Assembly: GCA_007751255.1 (NCBI GenBank)
Contig: CP036296.1
Coordinates: 6,634,001-6,698,000 of the forward strand
Source: Engelhardtia mirabilis
Lineage (GTDB): Bacteria; Planctomycetota; UBA1135; GCA-002686595
Direction of reading: 5' to 3'
DNA: 64,000 nt
The first letter of the stretch is position 1. Every line of letters starts with the position of its first letter. Positions 34,946 to 47,234 of this stretch are shown in pieces. Under the pieces are notes generated by a model. That model ran no database searches, was not told the origin of the DNA, and saw only the letters and a list, made by a program, of their open reading frames with translations. Made by a program: the position numbers and the translations under genes.

Positions 34946-35419
34946 ATGGAACGACCCCAAGAACCCCTCCGCGCCCGGCGTCCCTCCACCCCGGTGGACG
35001 CGGCCGAAGCCGTGACGCCCGGCCCGACGACCTGGCGCGTGCTCTCCCACCTGGGCGCCTACGGTTTCTACGTCCTGCCGATCTTGGGGGACCTGATTCC
35101 GATCTTCGTGATCTGGATCACCAAGGGCCGCGAGGACCCGGAGGTCGAGCGCCACGCCCGGGCGAGCCTCAACTTCCAGCTCTCGATCTGGATCATGAAG
35201 CTGGTCACGATCCCGCTCTGCCTGATCCTGATCGGCTTCCCGGCCCTGGCGGTGCTGATCCTGATCGACCTCGCCCTGCCCCTGGTCGCGGCGATCCGCG
35301 CCGGCAACGGCAAGTTCTTCGAGTACCCCTTGGCCTTCGAGTTGATCGGGCCGCCGGTCCAAGACGGTCGCGAGGCCGGGGCGGACGAGGGCGACGCCCG
35401 CCCGGCCATGGGCGCTTGA
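34946..35419 (+). CDS. DUF4870 membrane protein
   Basis: A 157-residue membrane protein of the DUF4870 type. Three hydrophobic segments are visible, with the family pattern SHLGAYGFYVLPILGDLIP, then WITKGREDPEVERHARASLN, then NFQLSIWIMKLVTIPLCLIL and a C-terminal helix. Function is unknown for the family. The ATG at 34946 is chosen because the frame upstream is proline- and arginine-rich. It is divergent from the small hypothetical gene; the 234-base gap between them holds no recognisable gene. Confidence 0.78.
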   Translation: MERPQEPLRARRPSTPVDAAEAVTPGPTTWRVLSHLGAYGFYVLPILGDLIPIFVIWITKGREDPEVERHARASLNFQLSIWIMKLVTIPLCLILIGFPALAVLILIDLALPLVAAIRAGNGKFFEYPLAFELIGPPVQDGREAGADEGDARPAMGA

Positions 35420-35485
35420 GCGCCGGGTCGCGACGAGCAGCGAAGCGTCCATCCGGTGCTCGGCGGTCGGTCGGCTGGTCGCCCC

Positions 35486-36478
35486 TCAGCCCTGGAACAG
35501 CGTCCAGGTGTAGATCGAGTAGGCCCCGAGCAACGCCGCGCCCTTCACGCGCCCCAGGCGCGCGCCGCCGATGGCGGGAAGGACGATCGCGGCCACGCTG
35601 AAGGCCAGCACGATCCACAGGTCGGTGGAGAGGGCGCCCTCGAAGGCCGCCGCGAGCTCGGCACGGCTGGCGTCGTCGCCCATCGCCTCCGCCGTCAGGG
35701 GCCGCACGACGCCGACGATGCCGAGTACGGCGAGCAGGTTGAACACGTTGCTGCCGACCACGTTGCCGATGCTGATCTCGGCCTCGCCCTTGAAGGCGCT
35801 TCCGAGGCCCGCGGCCAGCTCGGGCAGCGACGTGCCGACCGCGACCACCGTCAGGCCCACGATGCGCTCGTCCACCTCGAGCTTCACGGCGCCGGCCTTG
35901 GCGCCCTCGACCATGGCCCAGGCGCCGACCGCGACACCGACCATGCCCGAGACCGTCAGCAGGATCGAATTGCGGTTCGCGGTTCCCTCGACCTCGCCCT
36001 CGCCGCCCCGCTCCCGCGCGGTGATCCACAACACGCCGTTGTAGATCGCGAACAGCACCAAGAGCGCGATGGCGTCCAGGCGCGTCAACGCTCCGTCGGC
36101 ACAGACCAGCCACAGGCCGGCCAGGGAACCGAACAGCCAGACCGTGTCGCGGCGACCCAGGCGATGCTCCAGGACCCGCGGCATGACCATCGCGCAGGCG
36201 CCGAGCACCAGGCCGATGTTGGCGATGTTGCTGCCCAGGACGTTACCCAGGCTGATCGCGCTGGCGCCCTGCAGCGCGGCCATGGAGGAGACCACCACCT
36301 CCGGTGCCGAGGTGCCCCAGGCCACCACCGTCAGGCCGATCGCGAGGCTGCTGACGCCGATGCGGCGCGCGAGGGCGCTGGAACCCGTCACGAGCCAATC
36401 CGCGCCCTTGGCCAGGAGCATGAAGCCCGCGACGAGGAGCAGACTGACGGTCAACCAGGTGGGATCTTCGAAGGGCAC
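35486..36478 (-). CDS. Na+/Ca2+ exchanger-type cation antiporter (YrbG-like)
   Basis: A 330-residue inner-membrane antiporter of the Ca2+:cation family with about ten hydrophobic segments. Both alpha repeats are visible. The first is SSLAIGLTVVAWGTSAPEVV with GNVLGSNIANIGLVLG, and the second is VDERIVGLTVVAVGTSLPEL with GNVVGSNVFNLLAVLG; the Glu in each GTSxPE and the Asn/Ser in GNxxGSN form the ion site. No ATG precedes the first helix. A GTG at 36478 fits, seven bases after a TATCAT hexamer, which suggests a leaderless transcript. It follows the sulfatase gene by 20 bases on the same strand. Confidence 0.9.
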   Translation of the reverse strand: MPFEDPTWLTVSLLLVAGFMLLAKGADWLVTGSSALARRIGVSSLAIGLTVVAWGTSAPEVVVSSMAALQGASAISLGNVLGSNIANIGLVLGACAMVMPRVLEHRLGRRDTVWLFGSLAGLWLVCADGALTRLDAIALLVLFAIYNGVLWITARERGGEGEVEGTANRNSILLTVSGMVGVAVGAWAMVEGAKAGAVKLEVDERIVGLTVVAVGTSLPELAAGLGSAFKGEAEISIGNVVGSNVFNLLAVLGIVGVVRPLTAEAMGDDASRAELAAAFEGALSTDLWIVLAFSVAAIVLPAIGGARLGRVKGAALLGAYSIYTWTLFQG

Positions 36479-36485
36479 GGGCGGG

Positions 36486-36491
36486 ATGATA
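36486..36491 (-). promoter_or_regulatory. Candidate -10 element for a leaderless exchanger transcript
   Basis: On the minus strand TATCAT is followed after exactly seven bases by the GTG that best starts the exchanger. The same geometry is seen at 38004-38017 for the amidotransferase gene. A -10 box this close to the start codon implies an mRNA that begins at or next to the codon. Confidence 0.4.
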
Positions 36492-36498
36492 GCCGCCC

Positions 36499-37914
36499 TC
36501 AGCGGCCGACCACCCACGGCCACGGATCCAGACCCAAGCTGCCCGCGGGATCGCGCGGCGCCAGACCCGCGAACCACTCGAGGGCCGCGGCGCGCAGGGC
36601 TTCGAGCCGCTCGGCCTCGGCCTCCGCCAGGTTGCGCAGCTCGACCGGATCGCGGACCAGGTTGAAGAGCTCGGTGCGACCGCCGTCGGGCTCGAGCAGC
36701 AGCATCCACTCGCCGTCGCGCAGACCCAGGGAGGGGCTGCGATCGATGTAGCGACCCTGCTGGACCACGCGCGACTCGTAGAACAGCGGCGTGCCGCGCG
36801 GCCGCGAGGCGCCGAAGAACACGTCGCTGACATCCTCGCCGTCGAGCTCCGTCTCCGGCGTCAGCTCCGCGCGCCCCATCCGGGCCAGGGTCGGCAGGAA
36901 GTCGACCCCCGAGACCACGGCCTCGCGCTCGATCCGCCCGGCCGGCACGCGACCGGGCCAGCGCACGATCAAGGGCACCCGCAGGCCGCCCTCGTACAGG
37001 CTGCGCTTGGTGCCGCGGAAGGGCCCGGAGCTGCCGGCCGCGGAGTAGCTCGCGTTGCGGATGTCCTGCACCTCGGGCCCGTTGTCGGAGGCGAAGATCA
37101 CGATCGTGTTGCGGTTCAGTCGACGCTTGGAGAGGGCGTTCATCAACCGCCCGAGCTGCACGTCGAGCTCGCCCACGTGGGCCGCGTAGAGGGCCTTGGC
37201 CCCGGGCGGATTGCCGGAGGGCGGCCCGAAGACGGCGTAGTTCTCGAGCCGCGGGATCTCGGTCGAGAGGGGTGCGTGGGGGTCGAGCAGCCAGAGCTGG
37301 GCGTAGAAGGGCCGCTCGTCCTCGGCGTCGATGAAGTCCAGGGCCTCGTCGACGATCTGACGCGAGGAGCCCGCGCGGTCGGTGCGCCACAGGCTGCGCT
37401 CGCCGTCCCAGCGCTTGGCGATCCGGGCCCGGTCGAAGCCGTATTCCTCGAGGGTCGGCGCGCCCTCGGCCGGCGCGCCCAGGTGCCACTTGCCGAAGTG
37501 CGCCGTGCGGTAGCCGGCGCTGGCCAGGACGTTCGCCACGTTGGGCAGCCGCGCGTCGAGCCACTCGACCCCGTCGTCCTCCTGGTCCACGTGCAGGGGC
37601 CCGTGGATCGCGAGTTCGGCCGGGAAGCGCCCGGACATGAAGGCGGCGCGGCTGGGGCTGCACGTCGGCGCGGCCGCGTAGAAGTTCGTGAACAGGCTGC
37701 CCTGGGCGGCGAGCTGATCGATGTTGGGGGTGTCGTAGTCCGGGTTCCCGTAGCAGGAGGGATCGCCCCAACCCAGGTCGTCGGCCAGCACGAAGAGGAT
37801 GTTCGGGGCCGGGCGCGCGGCGCGCTCGCCGTCCTGGGACGGTTCGGCCGCGGGGAGAGCGACGCCGGTCGGCGCGGCCAGGATCACGGTCAGGAGGGCG
37901 GAAGTTCGCAGCAT
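36499..37914 (-). CDS. Exported Cys-type arylsulfatase
   Basis: A 471-residue sulfatase that should hydrolyse sulfate esters outside the cytoplasm. It has a signal peptide (LLTVILAAPTGVALPAAE), the metal-site start NILFVLADDLGWGDPSCYG and the active-site motif CSPSRAAFMSGRFP, whose Cys must be converted to formylglycine. Further sulfatase segments are GKWHLGAP and VIFASDNGPEVQD. The substrate is unknown; sulfated algal polysaccharides are typical for planctomycetes. No true formylglycine-generating enzyme is present in the window. The start at MLRTSALL is chosen because the signal peptide follows it directly. Confidence 0.93.
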   Translation of the reverse strand: MLRTSALLTVILAAPTGVALPAAEPSQDGERAARPAPNILFVLADDLGWGDPSCYGNPDYDTPNIDQLAAQGSLFTNFYAAAPTCSPSRAAFMSGRFPAELAIHGPLHVDQEDDGVEWLDARLPNVANVLASAGYRTAHFGKWHLGAPAEGAPTLEEYGFDRARIAKRWDGERSLWRTDRAGSSRQIVDEALDFIDAEDERPFYAQLWLLDPHAPLSTEIPRLENYAVFGPPSGNPPGAKALYAAHVGELDVQLGRLMNALSKRRLNRNTIVIFASDNGPEVQDIRNASYSAAGSSGPFRGTKRSLYEGGLRVPLIVRWPGRVPAGRIEREAVVSGVDFLPTLARMGRAELTPETELDGEDVSDVFFGASRPRGTPLFYESRVVQQGRYIDRSPSLGLRDGEWMLLLEPDGGRTELFNLVRDPVELRNLAEAEAERLEALRAAALEWFAGLAPRDPAGSLGLDPWPWVVGR

Positions 37915-38003
37915 GGCGATCGCGGCGCGCGGGGTCCCGGGTACCGGAGTGGACCCGATGGAGAGCGCGCCCACCGAGGGTACGGCGCCCTTCGCGGCGG
38001 GCG

Positions 38004-38009
38004 TAAGAT
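38004..38009 (+). promoter_or_regulatory. Candidate -10 element for a leaderless amidotransferase transcript
   Basis: TAAGAT ends seven bases before the GTG at 38017. No ribosome binding site is visible. The arrangement mirrors the one upstream of the exchanger gene. Confidence 0.4.
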
Positions 38010-38016
38010 CACGGCC

Positions 38017-38832
38017 GTGCAACCCACGATCGGACTCATCGGGGGGCTGGAGGAGCGGCGCGTCTGGCGCGTCGACCTGCCCCTGCGCTACGGCGAGGCG
38101 GTGCGGCGCGCGGGCGCCGTGCCCGTGGGCCTCTACCCCACCACCGACGCGGGGGAGCTCGCCGCCCAACTCGAGGCCCTCGACGGCCTGGTCCTGACCG
38201 GGGGCGACGACTTCGACACCGAGCGGCTCGGTCTGGGGCCCACCCACCCGTCCGCCACGCCGGTGCCAACCCTGAAGCAGGACGCCGATCTGGAGCTGGT
38301 CCGGGCCGCCCTCGAGCTGGGGCTGCCGCTGCTCGGGATCTGCTACGGCATGCAGCTGATGGCCCTGGCGGGCGGGGGCGAGCTCTTCCAACACCTGCCG
38401 GAGGACCGTCCGGGCTGCGCCCAACACTCCGGGGACACGGTCCACGGGATCGTCGCCCGAGGCGGAACGAAACTGGCTCGGATCGTGGGCGTAGAGCCCC
38501 TGGCAGTCGTTTCTCGGCACCACCAGGCCATCTCGGGTCTGGGCGGGGCCTGGCGCGTGGCCGCCACCGACGACGAGGGTCTGATCGAGGCCGTCGAGCT
38601 GGACGGCGATCGATTCGTCCTCGGCACCCAGTGGCACCCCGAGCTTTCGACGACTACAGGAGCCTTGGTCGAACCCCACGATCGGAACGCACGGCTGTTC
38701 GAAGCCCTGGTGAGCGCGGCGCGCGATTGGCGCGCCCAGCGCTCGGCTCGAGTGCGCGCGAGTGCTGCTCCGCCGACCTGCGTTGCGAGCGCAGCGTCCG
38801 CCCTGCCCGGGGCGGGTCCGACCGCGCGCTGA
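38017..38832 (+). CDS. Class I glutamine amidotransferase (gamma-glutamyl-GABA hydrolase type)
   Basis: A 271-residue peptidase C26 protein, probably hydrolysing a gamma-glutamyl amide. The nucleophile elbow is LLGICYGMQLMALAGGG and the His-Glu part of the triad is in LGTQWHPEL. The N-terminus (IGLIGGLEERRVWRVDLPL) and LDGLVLTGGDDFDTERLG match PuuD-like enzymes. The C-terminal 30 residues are low-complexity. The GTG start is supported by alignment with the usual N-terminus and by the -10-like TAAGAT just upstream; no putrescine-degradation partners are adjacent. It is divergent from the sulfatase gene. Confidence 0.85.
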   Translation: MQPTIGLIGGLEERRVWRVDLPLRYGEAVRRAGAVPVGLYPTTDAGELAAQLEALDGLVLTGGDDFDTERLGLGPTHPSATPVPTLKQDADLELVRAALELGLPLLGICYGMQLMALAGGGELFQHLPEDRPGCAQHSGDTVHGIVARGGTKLARIVGVEPLAVVSRHHQAISGLGGAWRVAATDDEGLIEAVELDGDRFVLGTQWHPELSTTTGALVEPHDRNARLFEALVSAARDWRAQRSARVRASAAPPTCVASAASALPGAGPTAR

Positions 38833-38877
38833 ACGCGCGCGTCCTCCAGATCACCCCAGCGACGGAAGCCGAAGACC

Positions 38878-40218
38878 ATGCGAAAGTACAAGGGAGCCGA
38901 GATACCGGCGGCAGCGGCCGGCGGCAACGGCGAGAAGATCAAGCTGATCGCGATGTCCGTCGCGCTCCTGTTGGTGATCGGGGCCTACGCCTTCAACCAA
39001 CTGCGCCGCGACGGCCTCGACGAGGCTGCCGAAGCGGACCTGCCGGTCGTCGGAGAGGCCACGATCGAGGTCCCCGCGCCCCCGCCGGGCCTCTTCGAGG
39101 GCGTGAGCGACGCGACGGATGAAGAGCGCGTGCTGATCGAGCACGACGAGCTCGAGGTCCTGCTGGCCCACGTCCGCAGCCTCACGCCGACCCACTACGA
39201 GACGGCCGACACCCAGCGCATGGACGCCGCGGCCGTGGCCGCGATCCGCGCCGACCCGGCGGCGCACCGGGGGGACTTCTACTCCGTGCGCGGCGAAGTG
39301 CTCGACCTCCGCGAGCGGGTCGCTCCCTCCGGAACGAAGCACTGGGCCGCGCTGCTGCGCACCTCCGAGGGCGACGTCGTCCACGTGCGCTCGCCGCGCC
39401 TGGTCGATCGCGACCTGGCCGCCGGACAGTGGGCACGCCTGGACGGGCTGTTCTTCAAGTTGCTCTCCGACCAGGACAAGGACGGTGCCTGGGTCACCGG
39501 CCCGATGGTGGTCGGCAGCAGGATCGTGCGCTCCTACGAGGACTTCGGGCAGGTGGCGCAGATCGAGCGCGAGCTGCTGCTGGGCATCGCCGACGACGGA
39601 CTCGACGCCCCCGGCTCCTTTCCGGACCTCGTGCGTTGGCGCGTCCTGGCCTGGATGCGCGACATGCCCGCCGACGCGATCGACTGGGAACAGGCGCCGG
39701 AGCTGAACGGCGAGTTGATGGACCGCATCGTCGAGAACGGTGACGAGTACCGCGGTCAAGCCTTCGTGCTGCCGGCCAGTCGCGTGCAGTCGATGAGCCG
39801 CAAGGCCGCCGGCGAGAACCCGGCGCGCCTGGACTACGTCTACGAGTCCTGGATCGGCAACTCCACCTGGACGCGGCACTCGCCGATGCTGTTCACGATC
39901 TCGTCGGCCGGTACCGACGAGCTGGCCATGAAGGACCTGGTCGAGGGGCAGCTCGTGTTCATCAAGAACATGGCCTACGACACGGTCGACAACGTGCGGC
40001 GGCTGGTGCCGGTCTTCGCCGCCCGCGAGCTGCGCACCTTCAACCCGGGCAACGACATCACGCTGAGGGTCTTCGGCGCCGCGTTCCTCGGTTTCTTGGT
40101 GTTGATGACCCTGACCATCGCGATCCTGTGGCAGCGCAGCCAGGCGCGTTCGAAGGCGCTACAACTCAAGCTCATCGAGCGGCGGCGCGCCCGGCGGGCG
40201 GCGACGGTCGAGGCGTGA
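38878..40218 (+). CDS. Membrane protein of unknown function with two terminal helices
   Basis: A 446-residue protein I do not recognise. One membrane helix lies near the N-terminus (about 23-41, LIAMSVALLLVIGAYAF) and one near the C-terminus (about 395-417, FGAAFLGFLVLMTLTIAILW), followed by a strongly basic tail. Between them is a domain of about 350 residues, predicted periplasmic from the short basic ends. It includes a possible OB-fold segment (DFYSVRGEVLDLRERVAPSG) and no cysteine motif. The ATG follows GGAAG at about eight bases. Its stop overlaps the aroB start (GTGA), so the two are probably co-transcribed, although no functional link is evident. Confidence 0.75.
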   Translation: MRKYKGAEIPAAAAGGNGEKIKLIAMSVALLLVIGAYAFNQLRRDGLDEAAEADLPVVGEATIEVPAPPPGLFEGVSDATDEERVLIEHDELEVLLAHVRSLTPTHYETADTQRMDAAAVAAIRADPAAHRGDFYSVRGEVLDLRERVAPSGTKHWAALLRTSEGDVVHVRSPRLVDRDLAAGQWARLDGLFFKLLSDQDKDGAWVTGPMVVGSRIVRSYEDFGQVAQIERELLLGIADDGLDAPGSFPDLVRWRVLAWMRDMPADAIDWEQAPELNGELMDRIVENGDEYRGQAFVLPASRVQSMSRKAAGENPARLDYVYESWIGNSTWTRHSPMLFTISSAGTDELAMKDLVEGQLVFIKNMAYDTVDNVRRLVPVFAARELRTFNPGNDITLRVFGAAFLGFLVLMTLTIAILWQRSQARSKALQLKLIERRRARRAATVEA

Positions 40219-41321
40219 GCGCGGCCGACCCCGGGCCGGGTGCAGGTGAGCTGATCGACATTCGCCTCGACCTGCCCGGGGGCCGACGGACGACGATCAC
40301 CGTCGGGCCAGGGGCCCTGGCCCTCGCGGACGGCGAACCCGTCGCGGCCCTGGTGGCCGACGCCCGCGCCCTGGCCTTGCACGGCCAGCGGCTGCCGACC
40401 GCTTGGCGCGAGCGGACCCTCGAGCTGCCCCCCGGCGAAGAGGCCAAGACGTGGGCCGGTCTGGGCGAGCTGCTCGAGTCCCTGGCGGAGGCGGGGCTCG
40501 AGCGCGGCTGTCGCCTGGGCCTGTTCGGCGGCGGGGCGACCGGCGACGTGGGCGGCCTGGCGGCGGCCCTGTACCTGCGCGGCGTGCCCTTCGTGAGCTG
40601 CCCCACCACCCTCCTGGCCCAGGTCGACGCCTCCGTGGGCGGCAAGACGGCGGTCAACCTGCCGCGGGCCAAGAACCTGGTCGGTGCCTTCCACCAGCCG
40701 CAGCGCGTCCTGGCCGACACCCTGGTCCTGGCCACCCTGCCCAGGGACGAGCTGGCCTCGGGCCTGGGCGAGGTGGTCAAGACGGCCCTGATCGCCGGCC
40801 CGCAGCTCCTGGCCCGGGTCGAGGCCCTGGCGCCGGCCCTGCTCGAGGGCGACCCCGACGCGTTGGCCCTGGTTGTCGCAGACTGCGTGCGTACCAAGGC
40901 GCGGGTGGTAGCCGAGGACGAGCGCGAGGCCGGGCGCCGGGCGGTACTCAACCTGGGCCACACCTTCGGCCACGCGATCGAGGCGGTCGCCGGCTACGGC
41001 ATCGTCCCCCACGGGGTCTGCGTCGCCGTCGGGCTGGGCTGCGCCACGGACCTGGCCGCGCGCTGCGGGACGCTCGAGGACCTCGCCCTGCCAGAACGCC
41101 TCGCGCGGCTGTTGCGCTCCCTGGGCCTGCCCGCGGGCCTGGCCCAACTGCGCTCGGCGCGCGACCTGACCCTTCACCCGGCGGAACTGCGTCGGGCCAT
41201 GGATGGCGACAAGAAGCGCTCGGGCGGACGGCTGCGCTTCGTCCTGCCGCGCGCCGCGGGAGCGATCGACCACGGCGTCGCGGTCGACGAGGCGGACCTG
41301 TCGGTGGTGCTGGCCGACTAG
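40215..41321 (+). CDS. aroB: 3-dehydroquinate synthase AroB
   Basis: NAD- and metal-dependent enzyme of the shikimate pathway that converts DAHP to 3-dehydroquinate. The 368-residue product contains the NAD-site and active-site segments [57 protein letters not shown] and the metal-binding [13 protein letters not shown]. The GTG at 40215 overlaps the stop of the preceding membrane-protein gene by four bases and is chosen for that reason. No other aro genes are in the window. Confidence 0.95.
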   Translation: MSAADPGPGAGELIDIRLDLPGGRRTTITVGPGALALADGEPVAALVADARALALHGQRLPTAWRERTLELPPGEEAKTWAGLGELLESLAEAGLERGCRLGLFGGGATGDVGGLAAALYLRGVPFVSCPTTLLAQVDASVGGKTAVNLPRAKNLVGAFHQPQRVLADTLVLATLPRDELASGLGEVVKTALIAGPQLLARVEALAPALLEGDPDALALVVADCVRTKARVVAEDEREAGRRAVLNLGHTFGHAIEAVAGYGIVPHGVCVAVGLGCATDLAARCGTLEDLALPERLARLLRSLGLPAGLAQLRSARDLTLHPAELRRAMDGDKKRSGGRLRFVLPRAAGAIDHGVAVDEADLSVVLAD

Positions 41322-41357
41322 CCCGCCGCCGAGGCCGGCCCGCCGCCCTCGGCGGGC
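41321..41357 (+). terminator. GC-rich hairpin at the aroB stop
   Basis: GCCCGCCGCCGAGG (41321-41334) can pair with CCTCGGCGGGC (41347-41357) with a three-base bulge. It starts at the last base of aroB and precedes the candidate carB promoter. There is no T-run. Confidence 0.35.
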
Positions 41358-41363
41358 TATACT
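41358..41363 (+). promoter_or_regulatory. Candidate -10 element upstream of carB
   Basis: TATACT matches the sigma-70 -10 consensus at five of six positions and lies 165 bases before the carB ATG, in an otherwise very GC-rich gap. No -35 is obvious. The long leader could hold regulation, but I see no clear attenuator. Confidence 0.35.
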
Positions 41364-41527
41364 GCGGCGCTAGCCAGGCTCCGCCGATCGCTCCGCGGAC
41401 GGTCCCAGGCCGGCCCCATCACCGTCCCCCTCGCCGCCGACGCGCCCCGCACCCCGGGGGTTCGCGGTGGACCCGAGGACCCCGCCATCCGCGCCTCCCC
41501 CCACCGCGTTCCGACGCAAGACCGTCC

Positions 41528-44773
<3,246 letters not shown>

Positions 44774-44910
44774 GTCGGCCGCGGCCGGCTCGATGGTGCG
44801 ACCTCGTACACGCCTCGGCGCGTTGCGGGGAAGGACGTCGCTTCTGTAGGGAAGCCCAGGGTTGGGCCTGGACGCAGATAACGCCCAGAGGGTCGGTTGG
44901 CGGATCCTCG

Positions 44911-44932
44911 CCTTCGTGATAACGAAGGGAGG
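44911..44932 (+). promoter_or_regulatory. Hairpin overlapping the ribosome binding site of the epimerase gene
   Basis: CCTTCGT (44911-44917) pairs perfectly with ACGAAGG (44922-44928) across a GATA loop. Its right arm includes the AAGG that would serve as ribosome binding site for the ATG at 44933, and GGGAGG runs directly into the start codon. Folding would hide this site, so translation may be restrained in the mRNA. Confidence 0.45.
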
Positions 44933-45967
44933 ATGAAGATCTTGATTCTCGGCGGGACGCGCTTCGTCGGACGCCACTTGGCGACCGAAGCGCTGTTGCG
45001 CGGGCACGAGCTGACGCTCTTCAACCGCGGCCGATCCGGGCCGGGTCTCTTCCCCAACGCCGAGCACCGACGCGGCGATCGCGACGGTGGCTTGGACGCG
45101 CTCGCCGAGGGCGAGTGGGACGCCTGCTTCGACACCTCCGGTCAGACCCCGCGTCAGGTCGAGGCGAGCACGGACCTGCTGGCCGAGCGCGTCGGCCACT
45201 ACGGCTTCATCTCGAGCGCGAGCGCCTACGCCGATCGCGACCGTGCGCCGCTGAGCGAGGACGCGCCCCTGGCTAGCGCGGACTCGCCGGACGACCTGGA
45301 CCGCCGCGTCGCGACGACCTACGGCGCGCGCAAGGCCGCCTGCGAAGAGGTTGTCCGCAAGCGCTTCGGAGCGCGCGCTAGCATCCTGCGACCGAGCCTC
45401 GTGGCCGGCCCCTACGACGACAGCGGGCGCTTCGACTACTGGCTGCGGCGCGCCCTCTCGGGCGGCGAGCTGTTGGCCCCCGGGCCCGCCCACGACCCGG
45501 TGCAACTGCTCGACGCCCGCGACCTGGCGACCTTCGCCCTCGACCTGGCCGAGCGCGAGATCGGCGGCACCTACAACGTCGCCGGGCCCGCCGACGACGT
45601 GACCTTCATGGGCCTCGTGCGCGGCGCCGTGAACGCCGCGGGAAGCGCGGCGCGGGTGACCTGGGTCGACCCCGGCTTCCTGCTCGAGCGCGGCGCAGAA
45701 CCCTGGACCGAGATCCCCCTGTGGATCCCCGAGGACGGCCCCCGCGGCCTGCACGGTCTGGACGTGAGCGCGGCCCGCGCCCGGGGCTTTGCCCCGCGTC
45801 AGGTCGGCGAGACCCTGCGCGACACGCTGGTCTGGATCGAGAATTCCGCGACCGAGCCCGTCGCGGGCATCGGACTCGACCCCCAGCGCGAGCGCGAGCT
45901 CCTGCGGGAGTGGCACCGCAGCCAGGCGATGTCGCGCACGCTGCTGGCCGCCGGCCACGAGATCTGA
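44933..45967 (+). CDS. NAD-dependent epimerase/dehydratase-like protein
   Basis: An extended short-chain dehydrogenase of 344 residues. The nucleotide-binding motif is at the N-terminus (MKILILGGTRFVGRHLA, GxxxFxG). SSASAYAD takes the place of the catalytic Ser region, with YGARKAACE as the YxxxK-type motif. ILRPSLVAGPYD and VQLLDARDLATFALDL fit isoflavone-reductase-like or chloroplast CSP41/RmlD-like epimerases. The exact substrate is unknown. The ATG at 44933 gives the canonical N-terminus; an upstream TTG at 44897 with GAGGG before it would add 12 residues. Confidence 0.82.
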   Translation: MKILILGGTRFVGRHLATEALLRGHELTLFNRGRSGPGLFPNAEHRRGDRDGGLDALAEGEWDACFDTSGQTPRQVEASTDLLAERVGHYGFISSASAYADRDRAPLSEDAPLASADSPDDLDRRVATTYGARKAACEEVVRKRFGARASILRPSLVAGPYDDSGRFDYWLRRALSGGELLAPGPAHDPVQLLDARDLATFALDLAEREIGGTYNVAGPADDVTFMGLVRGAVNAAGSAARVTWVDPGFLLERGAEPWTEIPLWIPEDGPRGLHGLDVSAARARGFAPRQVGETLRDTLVWIENSATEPVAGIGLDPQRERELLREWHRSQAMSRTLLAAGHEI

Positions 45968-45974
45968 GTTCAGC

Positions 45975-47234
45975 TCAGGGATCGAAGCGCTCGCGCAGCT
46001 CCGCGGTGAGCACGGGACAGGCTTCGTCGGGCGTGGCGAACAGGCGGTGGCGTTGGGCGGCGATGAAGTCGTAGATCGAATCGCGCAGGGCCAGGGGCAC
46101 GGCTTCGCCCGCGAGGGCCAGGGCTCTCCACAGACCGCCTGCGCGACGCGCCAGCCGCAGCACGGCGCGACTGCGATCGAGCAGCTCGCCGTCGGGCGTC
46201 AGCACCAGCACCGAATCGGGCAGTCCGAGCCGCAGGCCGGCGGGGACCGACGCGGCGAAGGCCTCCCCGTCAATGGGAGCGAAGCGCAGGCTGGATCCGC
46301 GGGGGTCCTCGGCGATCGCGGCGCGCACGACGCGGTGGCACAGGCCACAGGAGCCGTCGTAGAAGACGCGATCGATCGTCCCCGGACCCTGGCGTGGAAT
46401 CCAACGCGGATCGAAGCACAGGCCGAGCAACGCCAGCCGCCCCAGGCTCGCGTCGGGCGAGTCGAAGGCCAGGGCGACGACCAGGGTGGCGGCGAACATC
46501 GCGGACCAGATCCAGACCCGCGCGGGACGCCACAGGGCCAGGGGTACGAAGGCGAGTTGCAGGGCGAGGACGCCGAAGGTGCCGGCGGCCAGGACCCACG
46601 GCGGCAGGCCCAGGAAGGCGTCCCGTAGGAGGCCGTCGTGGGACAGGGGCCCGGCGAACAGTCCTCCCACCGCTTCGCCGGAGCGCCAGGCGGACGAGGC
46701 CAACTTGGAAGCGCCGCTGTAGGCGGTCGTCAGGGCGAGCATGGTCCAGGCGGCGATCCGCAGGGCTCGCGGATAGCTCCACAGGCCACGCGGATCCAGG
46801 CGGCCCCGGGCGTCGATCGATCCGAAGGGCGCCTGGGGCAGGGCCGCGTGGAACAGCAGCACCCAGCCGACGAAGGGTGCCCCCGAATCGGCCACCAGCG
46901 GGTTGCGGCCGTGGGTCAGGCTCCAGACCACGAACAGACCCAGGGCGGCCCAGCGCGTACGCAGTCCGGCGGCGAACAGCAGGGCCAGGACCACGCCGAC
47001 GCCCACCACCGCCTGGGCCGAACCCGGGTCGTAGAAGCTCTGCAGCCCATCGCGCCCGTAGCTGCCGCCGATCACGCCGCGGTAGGTGAACAGCTCCTCC
47101 GCCCAGGGCAGGAGGCGAACGAGGTACAGGGCCAGGGCGAGCCCCAGCGAGAAGCGCAGCAGGCTGTACTGGCCGCCGGTCCAACCGCCGCTTTGCGCGA
47201 AGGCTTCGTCCGAGCCGTTGACGTCGGACCTCAT
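45975..47234 (-). CDS. HTTM membrane domain fused to a DCC thiol oxidoreductase domain
   Basis: A 419-residue fusion. Residues 1-290 are a multi-helix membrane domain of the HTTM (vitamin-K-dependent-carboxylase-like) type, beginning with GQYSLLRFSLGLALALYLVR and continuing with LPPWVLAAGTFGVLALQLAF. Residues 300-415 are a DCC (DUF393) domain with the motif VFYDGSCGLCHRVVR, a CxxC thiol site. Each domain is known beside the other in several bacteria; their joint function is unsettled. The start at 47234 overlaps the stop of the upstream gene by four bases (ATGA), so the two are translationally coupled. Confidence 0.85.
   Translation of the reverse strand: MRSDVNGSDEAFAQSGGWTGGQYSLLRFSLGLALALYLVRLLPWAEELFTYRGVIGGSYGRDGLQSFYDPGSAQAVVGVGVVLALLFAAGLRTRWAALGLFVVWSLTHGRNPLVADSGAPFVGWVLLFHAALPQAPFGSIDARGRLDPRGLWSYPRALRIAAWTMLALTTAYSGASKLASSAWRSGEAVGGLFAGPLSHDGLLRDAFLGLPPWVLAAGTFGVLALQLAFVPLALWRPARVWIWSAMFAATLVVALAFDSPDASLGRLALLGLCFDPRWIPRQGPGTIDRVFYDGSCGLCHRVVRAAIAEDPRGSSLRFAPIDGEAFAASVPAGLRLGLPDSVLVLTPDGELLDRSRAVLRLARRAGGLWRALALAGEAVPLALRDSIYDFIAAQRHRLFATPDEACPVLTAELRERFDP

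Noticed and set aside
40403-41527. Upstream extension of the carB frame over aroB
   Set aside because: The extension is antisense-like in composition and overlaps aroB; the canonical CarB N-terminus begins at 41528.
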